DNA from: Anisodus tanguticus
Taxonomy: Eukaryota; Streptophyta; Magnoliopsida; Solanales; Solanaceae
NCBI GenBank assembly: GCA_034509755.1
Contig: CM067539.1
Span: 60,708,513 to 60,772,512, forward strand
Length of the DNA: 64,000 nucleotides
Reading direction: 5' to 3'
Position numbers and translations under genes: made by a program. Below are positions 33,972 through 46,400 of the stretch, piece by piece (the first letter of the stretch is position 1; every line of letters starts with the position of its first letter). The notes under the pieces were generated by a model, which made no database searches, was not told where the DNA came from, and was given only the letters and a program-made list of their open reading frames with translations.

Positions 33972-34817
33972 CAATGAACATCATACTAATCCCTAGGTTT
34001 TCTGAGTACTGTTCAAGACTAATTAGATCACTAATTAATTGCTCAACAGTTCTGTGATTGTACAACCTTAGCTTTGATTTTTTACTAGAACATGTGTGAG
34101 TCAAAAGCTTCACCGCGGAATACATCGATAGCCCCTTAAACTCGTCAGTAAATTTCATTTAGACATTTGAACTACGAACTATTCTGATTGAGCACCTGAA
34201 CACATGATAAATTATTTATATTTTCGGCTTAGTTTTTTTTTTTTTTTTAAATATATGTTCTCAAGCGGCCACTAAGTAGACATATTCTTATTGAGGCTAA
34301 TGCGTGAAATGAAAGGAGATGACATATTTTGAGTGGTTAACTTATCTACATAACAGACGCTTGAGAATATTTCAAAATTTGAACCGGAAGTATCTAATAG
34401 GAACAATTTATCATTATTTAGTTGCTCAATTGAAACATGTCACAGTTCATATGTCTAAATGAAATTTACTATCAAATTTAAAGTGTTGTCGATATATTCA
34501 GCCTTATAATAATGTAAAATACTCTATATAATAAAATGAACTTGTGAAAATGCTAGAGGTTAGAAGTTTTGCATCTTATCTTCATTAAGAAAATGTCAGA
34601 AGTGACATTGAATAAGAGAAAACCAAAAAACAACTGCAATCGCGTGTATCTGAAGTTTTAAATATGGCAGGAATTGGGCTCAAATTCGTTGAGTTTGTTC
34701 TTGGACCTCTAGTTGGATCAGCTGAAGAGAACAACTCATCTCATCCACTCTCTTTAACCTTCTCTTCTTTGAGCCCAAAATTAGGTGGGCCAGTCCACTT
34801 CCCCTTTTTTATTCATT
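33972..34817. other. Intergenic region with one short unassigned ORF
   Basis: Mostly AT-rich. An ATG at 34664 opens a short frame (MAGIGLKFVEFVLGPLVG...) whose first 30 residues look vaguely like the start of a coiled-coil resistance protein, but the frame then runs into the MITE at 34818. No function is assigned. Confidence 0.3.
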
Positions 34818-35330
34818 TTTTGTGCGGATTTCCCTCAAACGCACTGGTCTTTAATTTTACCCTTCATATTTGTGGTCTTTAATTTTCTTTCCTGCTATTT
34901 ATTTTATGAAAATATTCAGGTCTACTTCGCAAGGCATAATATGTATAGTATTTTTTCTTCAAAAACTGGATTTTTTCCTCGTGCGACATAAGCTATGTAG
35001 GAATTAAGTTATGCGACATAGTTTTATATAGTAATTTTTTAAACTATGTTGAGTGTTGAAAATTATGTCTTATCCGGCATAGTTTGTGTGGATGTTATGA
35101 TATATATGTTGGAATTAAATGCTAACTATTTCCGTCGAAATTTGAAATTATATATTTTTCATATTATGTTTAGTGTTGACAGTTACGCCTTATCTGGCAT
35201 AATTTGTTGGTTGAGTATGATACATATGTCAAAGATAAATATTAATTATGCCACACTAAAAAAAAACTCAAATTTGAAGGACAAAAATTAAAGACCATCC
35301 CAAAATAGAGCATTTGTGCGAATGACACTT
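34818..35330. mobile_element. MITE with ~55-bp inverted repeats
   Basis: The left end (gtgcggatttccctcaaacg, then ctggtctttaatttt) and the complement of the right end (gtgtcattcgcacaaatg, then atggtctttaatttt) form an imperfect inverted repeat. The interior has two similar blocks about 110 bp apart (tatgtcttatccggcatag, tacgccttatctggcataa). Confidence 0.55.
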
Positions 35331-35527
35331 TTTTATTTGTCATTTTCCTTGCCTCCTTTTCTTTGGGCTTTTAATTTTTTTCCTTATGTTGCTTGATTAT
35401 CTATTTTCTTTTCTGTTTCGTTCTTAACCTGGAAACATAAAGGAAAAATAATATCATAATGATTACTATTGATGAAAAGAACAACGGTTAGAAGCGGGGA
35501 CAACGTTATTAATTACCAAGTAATACT

Positions 35528-35764
35528 TACTCCAAAAGGTGGAATCTCCCACTCAGGAGCCCTCACATCCCGATCCGACAGGTCTGTGAAGGAGGTAAAT
35601 TATGGTGACTCAATTGATTTCAAAGGTTAGACCAGTACCACGCTGCGCACAAGGGACCCTCCTTTATTTCAAGAAGAAACCCCCACACTGCCGCTGACGG
35701 GATTCGATCCTTGGTCCTTACTCCAAATATCCCCCTTGAAACCAATTGAGTTGCCCAAACGGAC
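35528..35764 (-). mobile_element. tRNA-derived SINE
   Basis: The 237-bp insert is flanked by perfect 17-bp repeats aattaccaagtaatact (35511-35527, 35765-35781). On the minus strand it has an A-box-like start (TGGGCAACTCAATTGG) and a B box (GGATCGAATCCC). It matches the left half of the composite at 27103-27587. Confidence 0.82.
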
Positions 35765-35898
35765 AATTACCAAGTAATACTGATTAGGTATTTATGATGA
35801 CTAAATTCTGCTTTTGGGGTAATTTTTTCCTTTGAGACTTCATATATCTACATATAAAAAATCTCCTTTAAAAATTATAGAATTATTTTCTTAATTTC

Positions 35899-36208
35899 TG
35901 AAAGTATACCGTGAAATACATGATATACACGGCATATACAATGCCTTGTGTATACCGTGTATATAACGGAAACACAAGACAAAACAGTCTGTGATATACA
36001 TGCCAAGTATATCACGGATTGGAGTATATTTGGTAACATATTATTTGTATTTAATTAGCATTGTACACTTACCATAATTGTAGAATTTTTGTACAAATAG
36101 AATATGATTTTGGGAGTAGAATACGAATAGAATTTTCCATAATATGGAATTTGAAATTGTATATATATTCATTCATTAATGAAAATAATCAAGGGATTAT
36201 TTCTTTCA
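35899..36208 (+). repeat. 5' LTR of copia element 1
   Basis: TGAAAGTATACCGTG...TTCTTTCA, containing inverted motifs gatatacacgg and tgatatac...gtatatcacgg. Confidence 0.9.
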
Positions 36209-36220
36209 TGGTATCAGAAG
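36209..36220 (+). other. Primer-binding site, copia element 1
   Basis: TGGTATCAGAAG directly follows the 5' LTR. It is close to the initiator tRNA-Met complement TGGTATCAGAGC. Confidence 0.75.
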
Positions 36221-36352
36221 TCTAGATCTAAACTTACTTCTCGATTTTTCCTCTCTTCCGTTGCCTCGAAATTCGCATCCCTTCTCGGATTCCGTGCCAA
36301 TCTTACCTCATCTCTTCCCAGATTTCTTTCAAATCCCTTTGTTCTTTCATTA

Positions 36353-37181
36353 TGTCGACGTCAAAGAACCTGTTTCATCATGACCTTATTGTTTCTAACA
36401 TCAAGAACCACATCCCTATTGTTCTTGAGATGGAAAATGTCCATTATGCGACGTGGACAGAGTTATTCAAAATTCACGCAATCTCACATCAAGTCCTCCA
36501 TCACATAATTCCTCCCACTGTCCCTACACCTGCGGAGGATCCTCAGTTATGGATCACTCTTGATGCTACCGTCCTTCAGTGGATTTACTCCACTATTTCT
36601 ACCGACCTTTTACAGACGATCATTGAACCAGACACTACGGCTATGGCTACCTGAAATAGACTGTGTGATACATTCTAGGATAACCACCATTCCCGAGTTA
36701 CCACATTTGAGCAATAATTTTTACAAGTTCGCATGGAAGATTTTCCGAATGTTTCGGCCTATTGTAAACGGCTCAAGGAATTGGCGGACCAACTCCGTAA
36801 CGTTGGAGCACATGTTACCAATAATTGTCTTGTTCTAGAAGTGGTTGCAGCCTATCCGAGGTCTATAATGGTGTTGGGACTCTCATCCATCAAAGTAATC
36901 CGCTTCCCCCTTTTTATCAAGCCCGTTCGATGCTCACGTTAGAAGAAGTTGTCTTGGCAAAAAAGGAGGCTACCAGCGCCAATTCTGTGGCGATGATGAC
37001 TTCATCCAATAACTCTCACGAATTTGTTGACAATTCGGGCCAAAACCGCAACCACGGTAGTGGCAAGAAGGGCCAAAACCGTAAACATAATGGCAATAAT
37101 CGCGGCGGCAACAACAGCGGCGGCGGAAACAGTAACAACACCGAGGGTGGGCCTCGAGGTTCTGGGGCCCAGCCCGCCTAG
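36353..37181 (+). pseudogene. Gag remnant of copia element 1
   Basis: The frame from ATG 36353 shows the copia gag-like start (NLFHHDLIVSNIKNHIPIVLEMENVHYATWTELF) and later, in other frames, the spacer-type FPNVSAYCKRLKELADQLRNVG (about 36740) and a Gly/Asn-rich tail (about 37050-37150). It is broken by stops at about 36654 and by frame shifts. Confidence 0.8.
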
Positions 37182-40121
37182 TCCTAGCCTTGGGCCCCTT
37201 GGTAGTGGGCCTAGACCAGTGGCCCATTCCCGCCTACTACCTTTCTCCCCGGTCCAGCCCCATAACAGGCCCAATTACTCTATTCTTACCAACACCGTTT
37301 TAGGTCAGGTCAGCAATCCGGTGTGCTGGGGCCGAGGCCTTCAATGCTGGGGGCCCGAATTCGATGCCGACACCCACTGATATTGAGGTCGTCATGCATA
37401 CACTAGGATTAAATCCTCCAGACGCAAATTGGTATATGGACACTGGCGCCACTTCTCACATGACGTCCGACCAAGGTACTCTCTCATCTTATTCCAATTT
37501 GAGCAATAATCGTGGCATTATTATTGGTAATGGCAATACAATTCCAATTCGTGGTTACGGTAATACAACTTTGTCTCCCCACATCCACCTTTTGTCTTGA
37601 AAATGCCCTTCATGCCCCTAACTTAATTAAAAATTTGGTGTCTGTCCGAAAATTCACCACTGATAATTGTGTTTCTGTTAATTTTGATCCTTTTGGGTTT
37701 TCTGTGAAAGATTTCAAAACGGAGATACCTCTCATAAGATGCAATAGTAGGGGAGATCTTTATACAATCACACTCGCCTCCAGTTTCTCGAGTCAAACCA
37801 TGTCATCGACATTTGCAGCTTTAACTCCTTCCTTGTGGCATGCACGTTTGGGTCACCCTGGGTCGTCTATTGTTTCTTCCTTGCATAAAAATAATTTTAT
37901 TTCTTGTAAGGGTACACGTAGTACTCCAATTTGTCATTCCTGTCCGTTAGGAAAACATGTTAGATTACCATTTGTAGCCTTTACTTCTCGTACTTTGATG
38001 CTGTTTGACATTATACATAGCGATTTATGGACTTCTCCCGTTCTATGTTCTGTGGGCCATCGTTATTATGTTCTATTTTTGTATGATTATTCTAATTTTT
38101 TATGGACCTTTCCATTAGCAAACAAACCTCATATTTTTCCACATTCTTAAAATTTAGAGCATTCATCCGTACCCAATTCAAACGGGAAATCAAAAATATT
38201 CAGTGTGATAATAGCAAAGAATATGATAATGGGTTGTTTCGGGAATTTTGTAATGCTAATGGCATAGTTTTTCATTTTTTCTTGTACTCATACGTCCTCA
38301 CAAAATGGGAAAGCCGAACGAAAAATTCATATCATTAATAATATTGTCCGAACTTTATTGGTCCATGCTTCCGTACCCCCTTCCTTTTGGCATCATGCTC
38401 TACAAATTACTACTTATCTCCTTAACATACTTCCTATCAAAGGATTGACATATTCATCCCTTCTTCAAATCCTCTATAATAAGAATCTTTCGTATTCACA
38501 TCTTAGGGTCTTTGGGTGTTTATGTTATCCATTATTTTCGTCAACTACACTTAACAAACTTCAAGCCCGTTCTACCACTTGTGTGTTTTTGGATTATCCA
38601 TCTAATCATCGTGGTTACAAATGTTTTGATTTATCGTCTAATAAAATCATAATTAGTCGCCATGTTATTTTTTATGAAACCCAATTTCCATTTGCTAAAG
38701 TGAGTAGTCACATGCCTAGTTCGTATAATTTTTTAGATGACGAAGTTTCACCGTACATTATGCATCACTTATTGGGTCAATCCATTACCCCCCCCCCCCG
38801 GAACTCCAGCAGGCCCACTGCATACTGGCCCGCCAACACCCACAACCCATCCCGTCCCGTGGCCAAAGAATCGGGCCTCTCGTCTAGCCCACCCCGCCCC
38901 TTTGTTTCTATTCCAGCTCCAGGTCCAGATTCCAGTATTGGGCCAGCAGGCCCACTGCCTGCTGGCCAGTCCATCCCTCATTCGAATTTTCCCTAAAATC
39001 CACTCAATTCTCCCCCGAGTCACCGACCTGTTACTCGTAGTCAACGGGGTACTTTTAAACCAAAAAGACATTTTAATCTTAATTCTAATATTCTTAAATC
39101 CCCACTACCTCATAACCTAGTGTCTGCATTAAATGACCTGAATTGGAAATTGGCTATGCACGATGAATATAATGCTCTCATTGAAAATAAGGCGTGGGAG
39201 TTGGCACCCCGTCCTTCTGGCATTAATATTATTCGGTTTATGTGGAGTTTTACTCATAAAGATAATTCTGATGGTTCTTTTGCGAGGCATAAGGCATGTC
39301 TTGTAGGTGATGGTAAGACTCAACAGGTTGGCGTGGACTATGGTGAGACATTTAGTCCGGTGGTCAAACCGGCTACCATTCACACTGTTCTCAGTCTAGC
39401 TCTTTCAAAGGCATGGCACATTCATCAGCTAGATGTCAAGAATGCTTTCTTACATGTCGATCTTAAGGAGACAGTCTACATGCATTAGCCCTTATGTTTT
39501 CGACACCCCAAATATCCTAATCATGTATGTTTAATGAAGAAGTCTTTGTATGTGCTCAAACAGGCCCTCCAAGCTTGGTATAAGCGATTTACAGACTATG
39601 TATCTACTATTAGGTTTTCTCACAGCAGGTCTGATAATTCTCTGTTCATTTATCGGCGTGGTACTTTCTTGACATATATTATATTATATGTGGATGATAT
39701 TATCTTGACTACTTCTTTTGATGATTTACACAAGTCTATCATGACACTACTCTGTTCTGAATTTGCTATGAAAGACTTGGGGTCCTTGAGTTACTTCTTG
39801 GGGATTGTTGTCACTCTTCATGCCGATGGGTTATTCTTATCCTAACGGAACTATGTCGGTGAGATAATTGAACGAGCTGGTTTGTCATCGTGTAAGTCTA
39901 CTTCCACTCCAGTTGATACTAAACCCAAGCTGGGTGTTGCGGCTGACTCACCTTACGAGGATCCTACCCACTATCGAAGTCTTGCTGGGGCTCTTCGGTA
40001 ACTTACTTTCACGAGACCAGATATTACGTATATTGTACAACAAGTGTGTTTATTTATACATGATCCTAGGGTTGAGCACATGAATGAACTCAAATGCATT
40101 ATCTGATACATCCAATATTGT

Positions 40122-40276
40122 TGAGTTCTACGGCGGCGAACTCAACGGCGTCAGTTATAGTGATCCTACTATTGTGAAAAAATATGCTAGACGTGTTCAA
40201 GTGGGTGAAATTTTTGAATTAGACCGTGCTACTTTGAAATCCGATAGTGTTTTTCATAGCAGTCTAAGGGGTTGTG
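40122..40276 (+). other. psbB: Plastid psbB fragment (NUPT) inside copia element 1
   Basis: The plus frame reads VEFYGGELNGVSYSDP, VKKYARR and GEIFELDRATLKSD, a stretch I recognise as photosystem II CP47 (PsbB). A few residues differ from the usual sequence (for example T-I for A-T and H for R), indicating decay after transfer. It replaces part of the retroelement RNase H region. It is far too short for a working gene. Confidence 0.82.
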
Positions 40277-40662
40277 AAAATATGTAAATAGTGGTTGTAT
40301 CTTTACTCCTTAAGTCTATTATTTCTCTTGGTTGTGTGTCTATCAAGACATTATTTGGACTTTCTTTCATTTTGGTTATGGAAAGTGAAAGTCGTTCGTT
40401 TAGTACGAGGTCTCTTCACACCTCGTGATGCTTACATCACTAGTTGATACCCAAACTATAGACATGCTAGCTCGCGTTGGGTAGGGCCCGCTCACTTATA
40501 GTTTTTGCTCTTATTCATCAAGTTTTGGTCTATGTTATTTTCTTCTATCTTTCGCTTTCTTCGCCTTCTTCGATCGCCTTTTCTTGCTGCCATGGGGTCG
40601 ACCTATGAACAAGGTAAACTCTCTATGAATGGAAAGAGGGTGCTTCGGATCGGGAGTAACCA
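40277..40662 (+). other. Second, probably organellar, part of the insert in copia element 1
   Basis: Between psbB and the resumption of RNase H sequence (tagactatggcttgcattta) lies unrelated DNA with phrases such as gggtagggcccgctcactta and catggggtcgacctatgaac. It resembles plant mitochondrial DNA in style; identity is not established. Confidence 0.45.
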
Positions 40663-41189
40663 TTAGACTATGGCTTGCATTTATATCATTCGACGACCTC
40701 TACACTTATTTCTTATACAGACGCTGATTGGGGTGGCTATCCACATACCAGACGCTCCACATCTGGTTATTGTATGTTTCTTGGTGATAACTTGGTCTCA
40801 TGGTCTGTAAAGCTACAGTTTACATTATCACACTCCAGTGCAGAGGCTGAGTATCGAGGGGTAGCCAATGTGGTATCTGAATCGTGTTGGTTACGTAATC
40901 TTCTCTTAGAGCTTCATTGTTCCATTCAGAAAGTTACCTTAGTTTATTGTGATAATATTAGTGTTGTCCATCTTTCTGGTAATCTTGTTCAACATCAGCG
41001 CACTAAACATATCGAGATGGATATCCACTTCGTTCGAGAAAAGGTAGCTCGTGGATAAGTACGCGTCTTACATGTCCCTTCTAGATACCAAATTGCAAAA
41101 ATCTTTACTAATGGTCTTCCCTCGGTTCTGTTTGAAGATTTAGAGATGGTCTCAGCGTACGACGACCGCCCACTATGACTACAGGGGTG

Positions 41190-41491
41190 TGAAATTATAC
41201 CGTAATATACACGGCATATACAATGCCTTGTGTATACCGTGTATATCACGGAAACACAAGACAAACCAATCTGTGATATACATGCCAAGTATATCACGGT
41301 TTGGAGTATATTTGGTAACATATTATTTGTATTTAATTAGCATTGTATACTTACCATAATTGTAGAATTCTTGTACAAATAGAATAGGGTTTTGGGAGTA
41401 GAATAAGAATAGGATTTTCCATATTATGGAATTTATAAATTGTATATATACTCATTCATTAATAAAAATAATCAAATGATTATCTCTTTCA
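41190..41491 (+). repeat. 3' LTR of copia element 1
   Basis: TGAAATTATACCG...ATCTCTTTCA, preceded by a purine-rich acaggggtg. It is similar to the 5' LTR but has small indels. Confidence 0.9.
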
Positions 41492-42029
41492 ATTTCAAAT
41501 TGTAAGTGGCTATTATATACCATTTCCTCTCTTTTAAAAAAAATTCCTACAGTGTTCATTGAGTGAATTTTGTTTCCTTTACATGCTATATGCAGGGTGG
41601 ACAATTTTCTGTGTGGGCTATGCTCATGTTGCTAAATAGATGTCACTGGTTTGACGGTAAAATATTACATGCATAGGATGTTTACACAAAGCCAATGAAT
41701 ATAAGATATACGTCTTGCATATACACTTTTTAACACGTAGTCAAGATTAATTGATATATATTTGCACTTTGATTTGTTGATCCTCAAGGTTAATTGTTTA
41801 GCTAATTAAATATAAACACCCAAGTAAGGTTAATACCATCAAACACACACCAACATCATCCCAACAGATAATTTCCTTTGCTATCTTTCGCAATCCCTAC
41901 TCTAATCAAATTACTAAAGGTCCTTATTAAAGATAGGTCGTCAAACTATGATCGAGAGTTTCACCTTTTTGAAGCGTCAATCGTGTAAGGCGACTGGGCC
42001 AGATCAAGTTAGAAAGACTTTGATAACTC
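41492..42029. other. Spacer between the two copia elements
   Basis: No gene or clear repeat recognised. Confidence 0.4.
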
Positions 42030-42207
42030 TGTAAACGTGTACAAGTATAACACTACAATCCCTACCCATAATTAGAATAAGATTCTAAACTAGGATTCCT
42101 CTTATATTGGGAATGCGATTCTTCTTGTATTAGGATTGTATATTGTACACTATACATATTGATATTAATGAGAAAGACTCCCTAAGGAAGATTAATATCA
42201 TCTTACA
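42030..42207 (+). repeat. 5' LTR of copia element 2
   Basis: TGTAAACGTGTACAAG...ATCTTACA. A degenerate initiator-tRNA primer site (TGTATCAAGAGCC) follows at 42209. Confidence 0.85.
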
Positions 42208-42313
42208 TTGTATCAAGAGCCAAAACCCTACTATAAAAAAAAATTCCTCGCCCCCCCCCACCTCTCGGCCGACGGCAACAATAACTTTTTTTTCTTCCCA
42301 ATTTCCATCCCAA

Positions 42314-43162
42314 TGGAGAATTTGGCTACTCCCACTTCTTCCGATGCTTCCGCTTCTCACTCAGTCGTCATCCAACCCATCTCCTCACCGTCTTTTCATC
42401 CGGCTCTCACCGTTACCAACATCAAGAATTTTATCTCTATAATTCTTTATCAAGAAGACGGCCAATATTGGTCATGGGTGGAACTATTTCGCATCCATGC
42501 ATGTGTATATCATTTGCTTGATCATATAGACGACTCTTTACCTCGTCCTCCCGATATGGACGACATCACATGGCATCGCCTCGATGCCGTGGTTAAACGG
42601 TGGATATATGTCATTATATCCAAGGACTTACTATACACAATTATGAAAACGGGTGCCTCTGCCCATGATCTATGGACACGTTTGGAAGAAATTTTTCAAG
42701 ATAACAAGAACACTCACGTCGTGTACTTGGAAGAACAGTTCAACACCACCCGTCTCGAAAACTTCTCTAATATGTCTGAATATTGCAGGCAGTTGAAACT
42801 TGTGGCAGACCAAATGTCTAATGTTGGTACACATGTGTCTGAAACTAATATGGTGTTACAATTAGTTACGGGACTCCCTAAGGGTGAATATGACACCCTA
42901 GCCACGATGATACAACAAGCTGACCCTCTACCAAGTTTCAACAAAGCACGCTCACAAGTTATTGGAGGAAACCAAACGTGCAAAACAAGATGAGCATAAC
43001 CAGAAGGCTTTAACAGTTGAACCGCCCGCACAACATCAGGCCACCGCCGGCCAACAGCCTCCGCCGAAAAATATCCAACCGCGGCAAACCCGCGGCGGCA
43101 AGGGTGGCAAGGGTCGCGGCAGTGGGCGAGGCGGCAAGGGCCGCGGGAAGGGACGAGGCTAA
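42314..43162 (+). pseudogene. Gag of copia element 2
   Basis: From ATG 42314 (MENLATPTSSDASASHS) a long open frame carries the copia gag domain: LTVTNIKNFISIILYQEDGQYWSW, WIYVIISKDLLYTIMKTGASAHDLWTRLE and LVTGLPKGEYDTLATMIQQADPLPSF. A frameshift near 42955 moves into a second frame (EETKRAKQDEHNQKAL), which ends in a Gly/Arg/Lys-rich nucleic-acid-binding tail (RGGKGGKGRGSGRGGKG). It is the closest relative in the window of the fragment at 29560-30545. Confidence 0.85.
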
Positions 43163-43411
43163 CAAACACAGCAGTCCAGCAACACCATGGCATGGGCCGG
43201 GCCAGCGTCTGGTTACCCAAATCAGAATTGGGCCGCGGCTTCAGCATATCCTCCAGCCCAGTTCCTTTTTCAGCAACAAGGGCTACTGGGCCAGGCTCCA
43301 GGTCCACTCCCGCCCCTGCTTCAACACAAACAGACCCATGTCGTGCAGGCCCAGTTCCCACAACAGCCCTTCAATCAAATCCCCACCGACTTGGGTTAGA
43401 CATTCGGTAGT

Positions 43412-46400
43412 ATGAGTATGCAGCAGCCCAGCGAAAATTGGTATATGGACTCCGGAGCCTCCTCTCACCTCACCCGGTCCGCAGGTAATCTTTCCCAAGT
43501 GTATCATTTAAAGTCTCCACAATTTATTACAGCTGGCAATGGTCACCGCATTCCAATTCAGGACTATGGTCACACCCACACTCCGCCTCATCCCCCACCC
43601 TTCTCCCTAAATAACATCCTGCTTGCCTCACACATCATCAAAAATTTAATATCCATTAGGAAATTTACTCGTAATAATTTTGTGTCTGTTGATTTTGATC
43701 CCTTTGGTTTTACTATGAAGGATATACGTACGGGGACACCCCTTACGAGATGCAATAGCACAGGGGATCTCTATCCATTCACATCCTCGTCCGCTGATGG
43801 CTCCCGATCACACATTACCCTAGCTGCTCTATCTTCATCAATTTGGCACAATAGGCTCGGACGCCCAGGAGCTCCCGTCTTTAATTTTCTTAGAAGTAAT
43901 AGTTTTATTCAATGTAATGGGAAACTTGCCCAGACCTGTATTTCCTGTTAATTAGGCGAACACGTTCGTCTTCCATTTAATTGCTCAGTTAGCGTTACGT
44001 TTGCTCCTTTTGATATTGTTCATGCTAATCTGTGGACTTCCCTATTACTAGTTCCCTAGGTCATAAATATTATCTCGTGTTATTGGATGACTACTCTCAC
44101 TTTCTTTGGATCTACCCATTAAAATTTAAATCGAAGTTTTTGCCAAATTTCTTGAATTTTGCACATTTATCAAAACACAATTCGAACGCGCCATTAAATC
44201 TTTCCAATGTGACAATGGCCATGAGTTAACAACTCCGCATTTCAAAAATTCCTCCACAATAATGGCATGGTCTTCCGATTTTCGTGTCCTCACACGTCCC
44301 CTCAAAATGGCAAAGCCGAGCATCTCATCCGTACTATAAATAACATGGTCCGCACTTTTTTGTTTCATGCCTCCCTCCCTCCATCCTTTTGGGTTTATGC
44401 GGTCAAAATGGTAGAATACGTCCTTAATAGTTTACCCACTAGTACCCTCCATAACATGACTCAAACCGAAATCTTACACCGTAGGGTTCCCTCCTATGAT
44501 CACCTACGAATATTCGGTTGTCTATGTTTCCCTAATCTCTCTTCCATAGCCTCTCACAAATTAGCTCCCGCACCACTCCGTGTGTCTTCTTAGGTTTCCC
44601 GTTAAACCATAGGGGCTATCTGTGCTATGACTTATCCGCTCATCAAATTCACGTCTCGCGTCACGTCACTTTTGACGATACGCAATTCCCCTTTTCCAAC
44701 ATCCAAAAATTTCAACAACCGGATTATGAATTTTTAGATGAATCAACTCTCTCTCCTGTTCACCTTCAGGAACTGTGCCCGTCACTTTCGGGAACTGTAC
44801 CTCTACAGCCACCGTACATCGCTCACCGTCAGCATCCCTGCCACCAGTGAGCTCCCCGTCACCGCCTCTAGCCACCCCTAGCACTACTCTGTCTCCAGGT
44901 TCCACCAACTTACGGGTCACCGTCCCATTCACTATGCCGTCCCAACTGTCTCACCACCGTGCCGACCCCAGTACGACCCTCAACCACCATCCAACAAACC
45001 CAGCCACCGGTCCTACTACGTCACCGATATCATACCCGACACTACAACCCTTCTCCATTTTTGGCATACCGAGAACCCCCATAAATCGTTACCACAATTC
45101 ACCGACACCCACCGACCCAACCCACTCGACTTCAAACCCAAACACCGCCACTGTTCCACACCATCCGATAGCCACACTCGACCAAACCCCAGTCCCGACA
45201 GCACAAAACATACCACACCCAAATCTGCCAACACATAGTCCACCCAACCAGTAGACCGATACCCTTACCCAACCAGCGCCCACATACCGGATGGAAACTC
45301 GTGCCAACACGGGATTTTTAAACCCAAAGTCCAATTTAACATGTCCACCTAAATAATTTCACATATTTCAAAAAGCCCTAAATTAGCCAAACTGGACCCA
45401 AATTGGAATGCGGACATGTGTGAGGAGTTTAATGCATTAATGAAACAACATACTTGGGACTTGGTTCCTCGACCGGAGGGGGTGAATGTGATCCGTTGCA
45501 TGTGGCTTTTTCGACACAAGTTCAGAGATAGTGATGACATAGAAAGATACAAGGCAAGACTAGTGGCAAATGGTACTAACCATCAGGAGGGCATTGATTG
45601 CGGCGAGACTTTCAGTCCGGTTGTCAAACCGGCCATCATTCGCACAGTTCTGCGCATTGCTATGGGTAAGAATTGATCGATTCATCAACTAGATGTGAAG
45701 AATGCATTTCTTCATGGGGATTTATGAGAAATTGTATACATGCACCAGCCGCCTGGCTTTGTCCACCCAGCAGCCCCACAGTATGTGTGTCGTCTCCGTA
45801 AGTCACTCTATGGCTTAAAATAGGCCCCCAGAGCATGGTATGATCGGTTTGCACAGTTTATTAAACGCCTTGGGTTTACATGCAGCAGATGTGATACCTC
45901 TCTCTTTACTTTACATCGAGGTCGTGATACTGCATATTTACTGTTATATGTGGATGGCATTGTTCTTACTGCCTCTACTGTTGTGTTGAAAGATGAGATC
46001 ATTGCACGGCTCAAGTCTGAATTTGCCATAACTGATTTGGAAAAGTTGAGCTATTTTTTGGGGATGTCAGTCACTAGATCTGCAGATTGTATGTTTCTTT
46101 GCCAGCGTAAGTATGTAGAGGAGATCGTGCACAGGGCTAAGATGGACAATTGCAAAATCATGGTCACTCCAGTTGATTCTAAATCCAAAGTTAGCGCACT
46201 GGTCGGTACTCCAGTGACTGATCCTACTATGTATAGGAGTCTTGCAGGCGCACTTCAGTATCTCACCTTCACCAGGCCTGACATTGTCTATGATGTCCAA
46301 CAGGTATGCTTGTTTATGCATGCCCCCGGGAACCTCGTTTTTCTGCCCTCAAACGTATCATTCGATATGTTAAAGGCACACTAGACTATGGACTACACTT

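Larger units (their letters stand above)
37364..41160 (+). pseudogene. Pol remnant of copia element 1 (protease, integrase, RT, RNase H)
   Basis: Protease: NWYMDTGATSHMTSDQG (about 37420). Integrase: LWHARLGHPGSS, CHSCPLGKHVRLPF (about 37830-37970) and later HHALQITTYLLNILPIKGL. RT: ARHKACLVGDGKTQQVGVDYGETFSPVVKPATIH and IILYVDDIILT (39680-39710). RNase H: SYTDADWGGYPHTRRSTSGYC, SAEAEYRGVANVVSESCWLRNLL and VQHQRTKHIEMDIHFVREKVARG (40700-41056). Multiple stops, for example after TVYMH at 39488 and GLFLS at 39845. Non-functional. Confidence 0.88.
35899..41491 (+). mobile_element. Complete but degenerate Ty1/copia element
   Basis: LTRs 35899-36208 and 41190-41491 are flanked by a perfect 5-bp duplication atttc. 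A tRNA-Met primer site follows the 5' LTR, and the pol order protease, integrase, RT, RNase H defines copia. Stops and frameshifts occur in every domain. The RNase H region is interrupted by organellar DNA (about 40118-40662). Confidence 0.92.
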
